Origin: Theristus sp. LFF4_11
Lineage: Eukaryota; Nematoda; Chromadorea; Monhysterida; Xyalidae
Reading direction: 5' to 3'
Assembly (NCBI GenBank): GCA_030248135.1
Contig: JASANC010002498.1
Coordinates: 33,501 to 97,500 of the forward strand
Length of the DNA: 64,000 nucleotides
Positions within the stretch are counted from its first letter, which is position 1. Every line of letters begins with the position of its first letter. Below the pieces are notes generated by a model that was given only the letters and a program-made list of their open reading frames with translations, was not told the origin of the DNA and made no database searches. Below, one piece after another: positions 36,325 to 63,285 of this stretch. A program made the translations under genes and the position numbers.

Positions 36325-38207
36325 GCAGTGGGTTTTTGGCTTTTCGGGAATTTCTGTTGACTTCCTTTGGTTGTCTTCTCTTTTTTGTTGTTGTGCTTCT
36401 CTCGAGAATTGTGATTGTCACTTGCGAAAAGTGATTTGGTTCAGTGGTCGATGGTTTAGATCGATTGGTTGTGCTCTTCAGGGGGAATGAAATTCAGAAG
36501 CAAACCAATCAATCAATCAGAATTCAGTTTGAAAAAAAACGGAATCCATTTTCAGGTGACAATTCGAATTGCCAATTAAAATTTGCAGTTCACTCCAGCG
36601 TTGTTTTTCGATTAGTCTTGTGTGAACTGGTGCAGTGGTTTTTTTGTTTGTTTTTCGGAATGGCAGTTTTTTGGAACACCAACTAATTTATGGAAGGAAA
36701 CCTCGGCCGCTGTAACTGTGGTTGGTTATTGGTCTTGTACAAAACGCTATAAAATACAGAAAACTTTGGTGCTTTTCGCAGTTGTGTGCGAGTGAAAACA
36801 TTTCCTGCTATAATTTGTGTTTTGGTTGTTGGCACTGTGGTAGAAACTTTTTTTTTGATTTCAGTCGCGGTTTTCCCGATTTGATTTGACTGAAACAGCA
36901 TTTTTTTAAACTGCAAACCAGAAAACTCCACCTGAAGTGCTACTTTTTGTGCCAATCCAACGTTTAGTTGTCACTTGATTTTTTGTCGAGAAAATCGTTT
37001 TTTATCAGTGTTTGTTACTTTGTTTTTGATGCATTCTTGTCAAACGACCAAGATTGTTTTCTGGAAAAAAATCCGACGAAAACATAATTCCAAAATTTCA
37101 GCTTAGGCAACAAAAAACCACCACACTTCATTGTCGATATTTCGGGTACACTGTTTTATTGTGTTTTCAATAATTTGTGAGCCGTTATTACTATGGTATG
37201 CATTTATGGTGTTGATTTCGTTTATTTTTTTGTTGTGAATCCATCCAACCAATCAAGTGTTCTCTTATTTCATTTGTTTTCTTTGTTCCATGATGATACT
37301 TGGCAGTTCTCACTTTCATGTTCATCGTTTTTTTTTTTGCGTGCTGCTATGCAAATGTCCACTGATTTGGTTCTATTAAAAATTTGAAATTGTGAAAAGA
37401 AGATTGTTATTGGCTGTTCATTTTGATTTCGACCAATCAGTGAGTAAGAAAACAAAATTTGCAGCCAATCAAAAAAACGCGCGCCCGGAGCGCTACGAAC
37501 CATAGTCAAACTGCAAAACTTGCGCAGTTTTTACATTCATAAACTTGAAGCGGTTATGCTGATTGGTTGCATTGCACTGGTTGCACCAATCAACGAGTCA
37601 ATTTCAAAAGCTGTAAATCAGCACTAGGCTGCTCATGATTTGCAGTTCGACTGTTTGTTTTCAATTGAAATTACTATGCAAAAATTCCAGACAGAAAATC
37701 GATTTCATTGTGTGAGACGCCCAGAATCTGTATGTTTGTTATCACCGTGTGTTCACTGACCATGATTTATGGTTTTGTAAAGCTGATGTTTATTCTGTTT
37801 TTGTTTTGTTTTTGAAATTGCAGATTCATAAATAAAATAACACAAAAAAACTTGTCGCTAATTTCCACAGAAAAACCCGTCACAATTTTCACACATCGAA
37901 ACCTTTCACACGAGAAAAAGGGACGTAGAGACGAAAACACCGGATAATCATTAAATATCATTCATTACTCTAACCTTCTTATTTGCTGTCTCATTAGTTG
38001 AAAAAAAAATCAATCGCACCACATAAAATACACAATCCAATTGCGCTCCAGAATTTTACAAAACCGATTCCAAAAATTGAGCAGCACAGCAACCAATCAC
38101 CGAAAAAAACCGAACCGACCCTCTGACAGTTTCCCGTTGCACTTGAAACCCGCCGCAAAAGTATCTCTAATTGCATGCATTCTCAGCATTTTGGCGAATT
38201 GCCAAAA
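36325..38207. other. 3' flank of the MADF-BESS gene
   Basis: AT-rich DNA with no gene found. AATAAA occurs on the plus strand near 37830, a possible distant polyadenylation signal. Short ATTGG/CCAAT inverted arms at 37410-37470 resemble decayed MITEs. Confidence 0.5.
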
Positions 38208-38671
38208 AACCACCGCACTAGGAACTGGGTCAGTGGTTCACTGTTTCGTTTGCACCAGCCTGCCTATATTTCCAAAGTACGGAAATTCAGAAAAAACTCA
38301 AGAAATAAAAACAAATCAATAAAACTATCGAAAACCAACCAGCACTCGAATCTTGCCCGATTTGAAGTCGCAAATGGTCAGCATTTTCTGCGACTCCTCG
38401 ATGATCACGATGTGCTCCTCCACGTCGCTGCAGACGGCACTGCGAGCGCCGACCTGGTGGAAAAAAATGCAAATTGTTTTCTGTTGGTGACTTTTTTTAT
38501 TTGCACACTGGATATCATTGTTTTTTTTTTGTATTTTATTGCAGATCTCGAATTGAATGCTGCCAAAAAAATGCGCACGTTTTTTTTCAAAAAGTCCCAG
38601 TCTGAAGGTGGTGTAGTGTGGTGTTGCGCTGCACATTCGCACAACACAAACACAGATGGCACACACAAACA

Positions 38672-38828
38672 GCCCAACTCTAGATTATAGGCAATCAGCT
38701 GATTGGTTGGTGATCACGTGATGCACGCTTCTGTGCAGGCATTGCGCTGTGGGTGACGGTGTCTGTTCTGCACAGAAGCATACATCTTATGACCAACCAA
38801 TCAGCTGATTGCCTATAATTTAGAGTTC
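38672..38828. mobile_element. Main MITE, copy in segment B
   Basis: AACTCTAGATTATAGGCAAT and GCCTATAATTTAGAGTTCAA ends. Confidence 0.85.
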
Positions 38829-38999
38829 AATTGTGCGCTGACACGCGCGCTGCTTTCGAATCGCATGTGTGCGTTGGTGTTTGTTTGTGACTTACAAGTG
38901 TGCGAAAACAGCTTTTGCTGTACTCAATGCAATTACTGGCATCCAATTTCAACAAATAAATGCAGGACAAAACATTTTGAATTTGCAATGCAACCGTCA

Positions 39000-39670
39000 A
39001 CGAATCACTACAACAGTACCGCTGATGTTGCACGCAAACGTGACATACATATTTTTGTATTGGTTCGGCGGAGTTTTCCCACCGTATACAACGTAAACAT
39101 CCATGTGTTGCCCTTGCTGTCAACAGCTGGTGGCGACGCGATTTTTTGGTGCGAAGAGCTGCTGGGGAAACCGGTAGCAAAAAGCATGCAGCGGACCCCA
39201 AAACAGCTGCACTCTCAACAAAAGGTTCGTCAGAAGATACAGAGCAAACAGCAACTTTTTCTGCCACCTTCACATTTTTTCGACGTTATGTTTCACGACC
39301 ATGGGACGCCAGAAACAGTAGTGATGCTCGGCGAACCATGGTCCATGGGACCAACAGTTTTTGACCGCAACTGATGTCTCTGATGCAAAGAACTGTATTC
39401 ACATTCAAACACGATACATGGAGTGGCTGGTTTGTAACCAAGCTTGCAACGAAGCATCGCAAGCCAAGAAAGCTTTTGGTGATTGAAGTACGTATTTTGT
39501 TGCCACCGGTTTACCCCAGCGGCTTTACATTAAAAAAATCGACTTGCCACAAGCTGCAGCAGCGAGGGCAACACAAGGATGTTTACCTTGTATTAGATGG
39601 GGAGAAATCCGAAGAAGACGACGTCGACCAACAAAGGTCATGTTTCGCTGCAACATCAGTCACACAATAA
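39000..39670. mobile_element. ~670-bp element with TGATGTTGCA ends, segment B copy
   Basis: ACAGTACCGCTGATGTTGCA at the left is inverted at the right (TTTCGCTGCAACATCAGTCA). The halves share CCACCGGTTTACCCCAGCGG and ACCTTGTAT(TA/AC). The paralogous copy in the other arm is at 51897-52590; half-elements at 40100-40280 and 47400-47590. Confidence 0.65.
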
Positions 39671-39674
39671 AAGT

Positions 39675-39836
39675 AACTACAGTCAATCTCGCTAATATAT
39701 GCAACTAGCTGATTGGTTGGTCATAGCAACTCTCAGCGCTGATTGGTTAATCATGAGGTGTTCTCAGCGCTGATTGGTTGGTCATCACGTCATGTTCGCG
39801 TCATGTTGCATATATTTTTCAGATGGACTGTATTGA
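39675..39836. mobile_element. MITE family 2 (GCTAATATATGCAACTAGCTGATTGG)
   Basis: CAATCTCGCTAATATATGCA at the left, ATGTTGCATATATTTTTCAG then ATGGACTGTA at the right. Copies at 40725-40815, 46873-46978 and 62616-62768. Confidence 0.75.
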
Positions 39837-40724
39837 ATTTTCAATCTGACGTTTACGGGGGTTAAAAAGTTGTTTCCGGTACGCTGTTCTTATTCCTGAC
39901 TAGATCTGAAAGTCTGTGACATTTTCAGAAAAAAAACGAATCCATAAAAGGCCGATAAAAAAAGTATTCAATCGTATCACTGTGTTAGCTATAAACTGTC
40001 TTCAGAATAGGGGCTATAGGCTAAAAAAACGCGCACGTGAATCACGTGGAGGCGGAGTCAACACCCATGTCAAGTTGAAGTGAACTGTTCCGTGATTCCA
40101 CTGGGTTGTTTGTTGTTTTTTTGCCACCGGCTTTCCCCAGCGGCCTTTTTCCCAAAAATCCTCATTGCCACTAGCAAGGGCAACACAAGGATCTGTACCT
40201 TGTATACAGTGGGAAAACTCCGCTAACTAAACTGAGAAATTCAAATGTCATGTTGGCGTGCAACATCAGCGATACTGCTAGTTTTTGGAAGTGATTCGTT
40301 GAATGCTGTAGAATTTGCAACGATTTCACAATTTTATCTGCAAGAATTTACGAAATTTTGAGACAACGTGAACATCCTCACCGGTTGAGACAAGCGCTTC
40401 CTTCTGACCCTGACGATCCCTTCCAAATCATAATCAAAGTTCAATTAACAATGGCAACTGCTCTCCCCCTAACCCAACCCCCAAAACAACCGTCTCCGCC
40501 CACCCCCACGCCCCGCCCCCGTACTTCCTGAGCATGTCGAGCACAGCGCGTTGCACCCCTGCCTGTGCGAACGTCTTCACGGGTCGCGGCACACGCTTCC
40601 CTCTCACCTTGATCCCTTCTAAATCGTCGCGAAACGCCTCAACTTCGGCGTCCATCATTCGGGTGATCTCGGGGACCTGAGCGAAAAAAAACGTTTTTTT
40701 TTAAATTTACAGTTCATCCGGAAA

Positions 40725-40815
40725 ATATATGCAACATGACGTAATGACCAACCAATCAGCGCTAAGAATTGCCATGACCAACCAATCAGCTAGTTGCATA
40801 TATTAGCGAGACAGA
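40725..40815. mobile_element. MITE family 2, segment B copy
   Basis: AAAATATATGCAACATGACG and AGTTGCATATATTAGCGAGA ends; counterpart of 46873-46978 in the other arm. Confidence 0.7.
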
Positions 40816-41989
40816 TGTAAACACAGGGAGAAAACAAAGGTGTGTCTTTCCGGGACAGACAGATTGGTAGAAAAATTGGGGTTTAGTTGAAAGATGTCGC
40901 ACCAGCACACTGCCAGTGTGTCTGTGTATGCCAGTGTGTTTGTCTCCGACGGTGCAACAGTACTGTGTTATAATAAACAGAGCGTACTTTGCAGAAGCGT
41001 GCGTGTGCAAGGAGAAGCAACGGTGTGTCTTTCTGCGACAGACCGATTGGTATAAAAATTTGGATTTGATTGAAAGAAAACTGCAAAATTAGCTGCGTTC
41101 ACCATGTCTATCAATCACCCAAAACATTTTCCGACCTTTCGAGGAAAAAACCTGCTGGACGAAAGCCTACAAATCAGTGATCTGACCTCTGACACACCGT
41201 GCAAAATCAGCCAATGAACATCGAGTGCATCGGCATTCTGTTCCGCCGCGAAGCCTTTTTTGAACTCAGCGACTTCAGTTGTCGTTCGCGTGACGACGAC
41301 AAATTCAGATTTTTTCGGTGGCTGAAAATCAAAAAACAAACACAAGTTTGTGTGGGACACGGCACGTGGGACAAATAGCATAACACAAACAACGTTACGG
41401 CACCCCATTCTGGTACCCCAGTGAGTTTTCCGTGAGTGCACCCACGCCCGACACGAATTCTCCAATTATTTTCAAGGTTACGCACAAAAAGTTTCCCATC
41501 TTGGCTGACAAACAAAAATGATACAAGTGACGAGAAAAAAATGATTTTTTTTTCTGATTCGGAACATCTCGCTCACCGGCTCAGACGTTTTCGTTTCAGA
41601 CAACAACGACGACGACACCTTGTAAAACTGTCAGCAGGTCCAAAATGTCGATTTTGAACGTCGCAAAATTTGGCTTAATATTTCCGATGTAACCAAGCCA
41701 CCAAGGTGACATTTCGCCTCACATTGTGAATTCTGAGCGTCTGAGCTGCACTGTCTGCAAAAGCTACTTTGGTTGCTGTTTCAATTCGAGTCGTGTGACC
41801 GACGTTTTTAGCTTATATTTGGGATAATTAGTGGTGTTTTGAGGATTAAAATGCAAGTAGATGCACGTGTTCGGTTCGGTTTGGTTTCGGTTTCGGTTTG
41901 AAAAAGGGTAGGCCGTAGGGTTGCTAAAAACAAAAATCGTGAAAAATCCACGAGTAAAAAAAGTAAAAAATAAAAAATGACAATTTTTC

Positions 41990-42745
41990 TGTTTTTTCAG
42001 AACCAAAACCAACCAACCCTAAGGAGTCCTCAGTAGGGTTGTTAAAAAAAACAAAAATCGTCATTTTTGTTTTTTTTTTAATTAAAAAAAAAATTCAAAA
42101 ATCAAAGTTGTGCTAAATCAATCAGGGAGTCCGAAGAACCACATATGATATGCAAGCGCCTCCCGAATGACTCCCGTGTGGCGGAACTTTGCAGATTTTG
42201 TTTTGGTGACCTCAATTACCCCTTTTCCAAACCGTCACCATGCCTCTTCTTGTGTTTTGACCTCCAAAACGTCACTAATTGTCCCCAGCTAAGCTAATGC
42301 TAAAGTGAAGACAAACATACCGCCTTGAAATTCGATCAATTCTTCTGATGGTGTCGCGACGACACGACACGAAGCAGCAACCAGACAACGAGCGCTTGCA
42401 AACGGAGCAGCGAGCACAATCGGACGCTCTGCGAGGCGAATCGTCACCTTATCTGCATCGGAAATGGTAGGCTAAGCTTTGGGACGCTCAAAAACTTCAT
42501 CGCAGATGTTGTCGAAGCCTAAAATCAGTCGGTAAAACGGCCCAAAATCGACTGCTAAAGGTTTTACGAGGTATAATCAAAGAAAATTTTTGTTGAACTT
42601 TCGAAAAATTGTGCCAAAATTGAGGTTTTCAGAGCATATTAGAGGAAAATTTTTCGAATTTTTTTTTTTAAATCGGCATTTTTGTTTTTTTTTTAATCAC
42701 TTTTTAAAAAAAAATTTCATTTTTGTTTAACAACCCTAGTCCTTC
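41990..42745. mobile_element. ~710-bp AT-rich element with GGGTTGTTAAA ends
   Basis: GTAGGGTTGTTAAAAAAAAC at about 42033 and TTTTTGTTTAACAACCCTAG at about 42721 are inverted. The inner block 42165-42262 matches, inverted, a block near 61130-61220 of the Helitron. It lies 110 bp upstream of the DDX46 start and at the centre of the large inverted duplication. Confidence 0.6.
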
Positions 42746-42856
42746 GTAAGGACGAGTGAACAACGAAACGCGTAGTTTTTGAACAAAAAGTATTGCTCGA
42801 AGCAAAATTTTTGACAGGAAAATTTTGAAAAAAAAACAATCGAGAAAGAAGAAAAA

Positions 42857-58683
<15,827 letters not shown>

Positions 58684-59284
58684 TTTTTTTCGTCCGCTGT
58701 GATTTTTTTACTTTTATGTTTTGTCCCTTTTATGAAACCCGGTCAGTTCGCTGATTCCGGTTTCTTTTTTCGATTATTTTGACGGTACCATTGTTGTTGT
58801 TTTTTCAGATTCAGTTCTTGTTGTTGCGCTTTATTTCTGATTTTTGCAATTGTATTCGTTGTGAAAAATGCTGAATGAAAAGTGTGTTGATGCAGTACGG
58901 AAGTTGCTTTTTGTCTTTTTCTTCGTATTCATCATCAGTCAGTTTGACACAAAATGACTAGAATTTGTCTTTTTTTATGACTTTTTTGATAAACAGTTCC
59001 TCGATCTTTATGAAGTCCTGCTGGTAAGTTTGTTGTCATTCTGTAACACCACAGTATGTTGCACAGTAACGAACAAACGCACAAGCACACGAACACGCGC
59101 GCTAGTGCTGCAATACAATTGCATATGTGGTGTGCCAGTGTGTTTGTTTCAGCATCGCCACCGAGTGCACTCTTTTCACACTATGCCTTTACCCACAATA
59201 AGCGGTTCCACCTTTCAGACATCGAATATTATTCAACGTTTTGTATTGAAAGTTCCAAACATACAGTACATGAAACGCATTATA
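58684..59284 (+). other. DDX46 3' flank, shared with the left arm
   Basis: Contains the DDX46 3' UTR. Bases up to about 59240 match segment C inverted. AATGAA stands at about 58873 where the left-arm copy has AATAAA. One palindromic TGTGTTTGTTTG repeat lies at 59040-59160. Confidence 0.7.
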
Positions 59285-60036
59285 CAAGGTGTTTCAGAAG
59301 TAATGGGTAGGTGTTTGACGCGTTATTCCTCGAGTTGTGTTGATCCATATTCAATGAAATTTTAGGCAGTTCTTTAAGAAAGTTCAACTTAGATTTGTGC
59401 AAAATTTCAGAGAAATTCATTCATCTGCACACGAATGACAGACCAAAACACACAAAGACATTGATTTCAGCACACAACTGGTCTCTTGTTTGGCACCGGG
59501 TGAAACATTAGCTTGTATGCGGCTGAACCGTTGCATGCATGAGTATGAAATGTTTTGTATCCCATTTGTTTGTTTTTGGTTTTTTACATATTTACCGGCT
59601 TTTGGAACGTGCTAAACCAGCGTACATGCGCGAGAAGGCGGCTTTGGCCGTGACGGATAGGTGCAAGCGATGCATTGAGGCTCATGTTGGACACTTTGAG
59701 AAATATGATGAAGTTGACTGTTGTCGTTGTTGTTGATGTTTGCTGTCATCGCCACACACATTTTGAAGTGTTCTTTTGAATGTTTGCATCGAGTGTTCTC
59801 TTTTGTTGTCCGCTGGTATCGCGTGATCTGGTATTTTCTGGACCATTTTTTTTAATTTTTTTGTGTTTTGCTCTGTCATTTGTGTGCAGCGTGCAGATGA
59901 ATGAATTTCTCTGAAATTTTGAACAAATCTAAGTTGAACTTTCTTGAACAACTGTCTAAAATTTTATTGAATATGCTTCTACACAACTCGAGAAATAACG
60001 CGTCAAACACCTACCCACTACTTCTGAAACACCCTG
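59285..60036 (+). mobile_element. 752-bp mariner-like element with ~150-bp TIRs
   Basis: CAAGGTGTTTCAGAAGTAAT at the left and ATTACTTCTG-type complement (CTACTTCTGAAACACCCTG) at the right, flanked by TA on both sides. An interior open piece (about 59590-59715) encodes VTDRCKRCIEAHVGHFEKYD, resembling the C-terminal end of mariner-type transposases. The rest of the transposase is missing, so it is non-autonomous. Confidence 0.72.
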
Positions 60037-60630
60037 TACACTGTATTTAGGAACAAAAAAACGGTTCAATATCGCGATGTATCGTGTCAAATCACCGCAA
60101 AAAAAGTTATACGCGACTGGGTAACATTCTTCCAACAAAAAATCAACACATAACATTTGAGGTGAATAATGTTTGAACATACACGTTTTGTTCCATCAGA
60201 GACAAAAATACAATAAAAAAGCCCAGTTAGTAAAAGACTCGAAATTTGGTAACTGGTAAAAAGAAAAAAAGACAAATTTATGCGATTAGAAATATTTCAA
60301 AAGCGGGGAACCCCGCAATAAAACATTGTTTTTAAAAATTGCCAAATGTTCTGATATTTCAATTTTCAGCGCGATTTTACGATAATATACAAATCCAGTC
60401 ACTGTCATATTTTTGTCAATAAAACATATCACAGCGCGTGAAGTTCCTAATCACAAATGTGGCGACACATCGAAAACGAGAATTATTGAACATCGTTGGA
60501 GAAAAAAAAACAAAATATCAAACAAATCCCGTGAATAAATCATCATTTTCTCTTAATCGAGAAAACGCGTCAAGTGAAAACGTGAATATGAGTGCGCAAC
60601 ACAGGTATAATGCCGGTTCGGGTGGCGTTA
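60037..60630. other. Stretch with nothing recognised
   Basis: AT-rich sequence between two transposons; no exon, RNA or clear repeat seen. Confidence 0.5.
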
Positions 60631-62239
60631 TCTACTATACTAAAAAAATACTTTGTCTGTCCGTCTGTCTGTCTGTCCGTCCAACTTTTTGCTATTTAAG
60701 GTAGCGAAATCAAAATGTTGCTATCACTTTTTAACAATTTTTCTGTGCAGCTCACTTTCTTTCTTTTGGTGTTCAACAACGAGTCATCATGATTCATTCA
60801 GTTCTTTCCTCAACGTTCCGTCGCAATGGTCAGTCAACCAGAAAAAATCTAACCGGAACGAGTTGCCTTTAACCGAGTTTAACTCAACTAACCGAGAACA
60901 AACGGGAGCAACAAATTCAATTAGTTTAGCAAAAATTCTCAGCGATTGCAAAATCAGCGAAACAGAGTTATAAAAGAATCATTTTTGACATAGAATTGAC
61001 ACCGAACCGAAAAGCTTGAAAACAAACATTTGAAACGTTTGAAAAGCACTTTTCAAAAATCGAGCGGATTCTCTCTCGAGCTAACAAAAGCGGAACGCTT
61101 GCCCCAAACAATAAACGGTAGAGGCGGTATCCAAACACAAGAAGAGGCATGGTAACGGTTTGGAAAAGGGGTAATTGAGGTCGCCAAAACAAAATCTACA
61201 AAGTTCCGCTATACGGGAGTCAACCCTACATGTTGTTTAGTGGTAATGTAAAAAGATGAGATTATAATGTGCGGGAACGAATTGCTCCAAAGAAGCCATT
61301 ATCTCACAGAATTGACGGCACATCCGATTATGATCGATAGCAAGAATTGAAAAAACGGGTCTCCCAATAAAACAAATTTGCGACTTTGAAAAATCAACAG
61401 AAACGAAACGGCTTTTGAATTTTTTTCACACAGAAGTGGTTTTCCTGTGAATAACAATTGAATCTATTTTTTCGAACCAAATACACGGGTAACATTGATG
61501 CGGAACATTCGATCAAAGCAAAATGAAACAGGTCATGAACATCGATTGTGAGAGCACTAAACAAACAGCAGTTTTTACAAGATAAAACTCAAATTCTGTG
61601 ACTTTCAAAAAGCAAAATTGTAGTGAACACAAATTTGCAATTTTGAAACAGCAGAAACTGAAATCATGTTGTTTAAAAAACATTTGTGCAAAAGCGGGCT
61701 TACTATGGGATTGTGCAAATAAACGGGTATCGATTCCGGCTATGAGTTCTGTAAAATAAAAAATAAACGGGCCTCTTTGGGTTAAACTAAGCGACCTTGA
61801 AAAATGAAATTGTCAAACAAACAAAAAAGTCACGTTTGAACAATTTCAGTCAACCTGAAAAAATCTAACGGGAACGACTTGCGTTTAACAGAGTTTAACT
61901 TAACTAACCGAGAACAAACGGGTTCAGAAAAAAATTCTCAACAATTGCAAAATCAGCGAAACAGTGTCATAAAAAATCATTTTTGACATAGAATTGACAC
62001 CGAATCGAAAAGCTTGAAAACAAACATTTGAAGCGTTTGAAAAGTACTTTTAAAAATCGAGCGGGTTCTCTAGATAAAAATAAAAGTGCAACGCTTGCCC
62101 CAAACAATAAACGGTATCAACGAATTTAAACGCATAAAAGCTTTGGTTAAAAAATCAACACATTTCCGCGGGTGCACCTTGCTGTTAACAAAATCGCAAA
62201 CATTTCTTACCCGGGCCGAAGGCACGGGTCAACTGCTAG
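60631..62239 (+). mobile_element. Non-autonomous Helitron, 1.6 kb
   Basis: Begins TCTACTATACTAAAAAAATA after an A and ends with a GACCCGTG-type hairpin (ACCCG...CGGGT, 62210-62229), then ACTGCTAG before a T, the expected 5' TC, 3' hairpin-CTAG and A/T insertion of Helitrons. No Rep or helicase is encoded. A block of about 265 bp occurs twice in direct orientation (about 60831-61115 and 61849-62117). Confidence 0.8.
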
Positions 62240-62615
62240 TTCTCGTAATGTTGGCGCTCTTCTCAAAAACAAATAATAAACAAAGCGCCGAAAATTACGC
62301 CCCCACAAAGTATACCGTATTTACGTATATCGTTTTCGGTCTCGACACGAACTTGGTTCATTTCTCTCAGTAGCGCCGTTCATAGTGTTCCCACGCGATG
62401 TTAGACGCGAACGAGAACAACGTTCGAACGGTGCCATTGTAATTTTTTATTGCGGACGGACCGCTCGGCTGAAAACAGAAACAAGAATGATAAAAACTTT
62501 ACCAAAAAAAGCAGACAAGAGGAGTGCCAAAAGCAATAATGCATAAAAACAACCGCGAAACGCTCCCTTTTGACAAAACGTAACAAAACCAACTCGACAA
62601 CAACAAAGTTGCTGC

Positions 62616-62768
62616 AGTCCATCTGGAAAATATATGCATCATGACGCGAACATGACGTGATGACCAACCGATCAGCGCTGAGAACACCTCATGATTAACC
62701 AATCAGCGCTGAGAGTTCCTATGACCAACCAATAAGGTAGTTGCATATATTAGCGAGATTGACTGTAG
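62616..62768. mobile_element. MITE family 2, copy after the Helitron
   Basis: CAGTCCATCTGGAAAATATA at the left and GTTGCATATATTAGCGAGAT at the right, with three GCTGAGA-separated CCAATCAGC arms. Confidence 0.75.
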
Positions 62769-62844
62769 TTGGTTGAGTGGCTTTTCAAAAAAAAACTGCC
62801 AATCAGCATATACAAAACGAGTACACACCACATAACTGTAAAGT

Positions 62845-63047
62845 ACGTTTGTTTAAACTTGACACTTTTTCGCTGTATACAGAGCTCGCGAAAGTCGAAA
62901 TAACCGGATCGGAGTCGCGTGAAAACACATTTAGCCACAATTGGGGCTGTGTTGTGTTAACCAAACGTCGACACATTCGTTCTTCTCAATTGAATTCATT
63001 TTTCGCATGCTTTGTGTTTTGCAAAAAAATGACAGGTTTAAACAAAT
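62845..63047. mobile_element. ~200-bp MITE with full GTTTAAAC ends
   Basis: Best preserved copy: GTTTGTTTAAACTTGACAC at the left and TGACAGGTTTAAACAAAT at the right are inverted. It ends 14 bp before the PAN exon donor boundary. Confidence 0.7.
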
Positions 63048-63060
63048 ATACCGTATGTAC

Positions 63061-63257
63061 CTTCGTATAAGTCAACTCGCACTGATTTCCACCGGATTCA
63101 TAGTTATAACCCGTGCAGCCCAACTGCCTTCGACATTGCAGTCCGCAGTCCCAGTCAGACTGCACAAACGTTCCAATGACCGTTTTGTCCACGTTTGCTC
63201 CCGCCACTGGTACCAATCGACGACCCTTGTTGCGCGAGAAATCAGCCAGTGGAGTCT
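63061..63257 (-). CDS. PAN/apple-domain exon of a gene running out of the window
   Basis: A 197-nt exon with a good acceptor (TTTTCAG just above 63257) and donor (GTACAT at 63060-63055). The peptide begins ETPLADFSRNKGRRLVPVAG and contains WDCGLQCRRQLGCTGYNY, then NQCEL, the cysteine spacing and aromatic pattern of a PAN/apple domain used for extracellular protein or carbohydrate contacts. The exon enters in phase 2 and leaves in phase 0, so it is internal. Upstream exons should lie beyond 64000 and downstream ones below 63061, but I found no further convincing exon before the MITE at 62845-63047. No signal peptide is visible in this piece. The exact gene cannot be named. Confidence 0.72.
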
Positions 63258-63285
63258 CTGAAAACAAGAATCTGATTTTGCACTC

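Larger units (their letters stand above)
23881..38207. other. 14.3-kb segment splitting the DDX46 copy
   Basis: Left and right borders are defined by where segments C and B stop matching DDX46. Both stop at the same point of the intact gene (near 54501, just before exon 15). The segment contains the MADF-BESS gene, a SINE-like unit, one palindromic MITE and many microsatellites, but no copy of the commonest MITE. I see no terminal inverted repeats or clear target duplication at its ends. It may be an insertion or the product of a rearrangement. Confidence 0.7.
38208..41625 (-). pseudogene. Partial inverted DDX46 copy, segment B (exons 6, 7, 9, 13/14)
   Basis: On the minus strand this repeats, in gene order, pieces of DDX46 with their introns. 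The end of exon 6 is at about 41625-41571 (LSETKTSEP then GTGAGC), exon 7 at about 41325 (PPKKSEFVVVTRTTTEV), exon 9 at about 40690-40540 (AEVEAFRDDLEGIKVRGKR), exon 13 at about 38465-38390 (VGARSAVCSDVEEHIVII) and the end of exon 14 (TICDFKSGKIRVL). Intronic repeats are shared too. Exons 8 and 10-12 (motifs I, Ia, II, III) are missing, and exons 13 and 14 are fused by a deletion. It cannot encode a helicase. Homology to the right arm ends near 54501 in DDX46 coordinates. Confidence 0.9.

Noticed and set aside
38340..41465. A second functional DDX46 gene
   Set aside because: Core motif exons are missing and exons 13 and 14 are fused; called a pseudogene.
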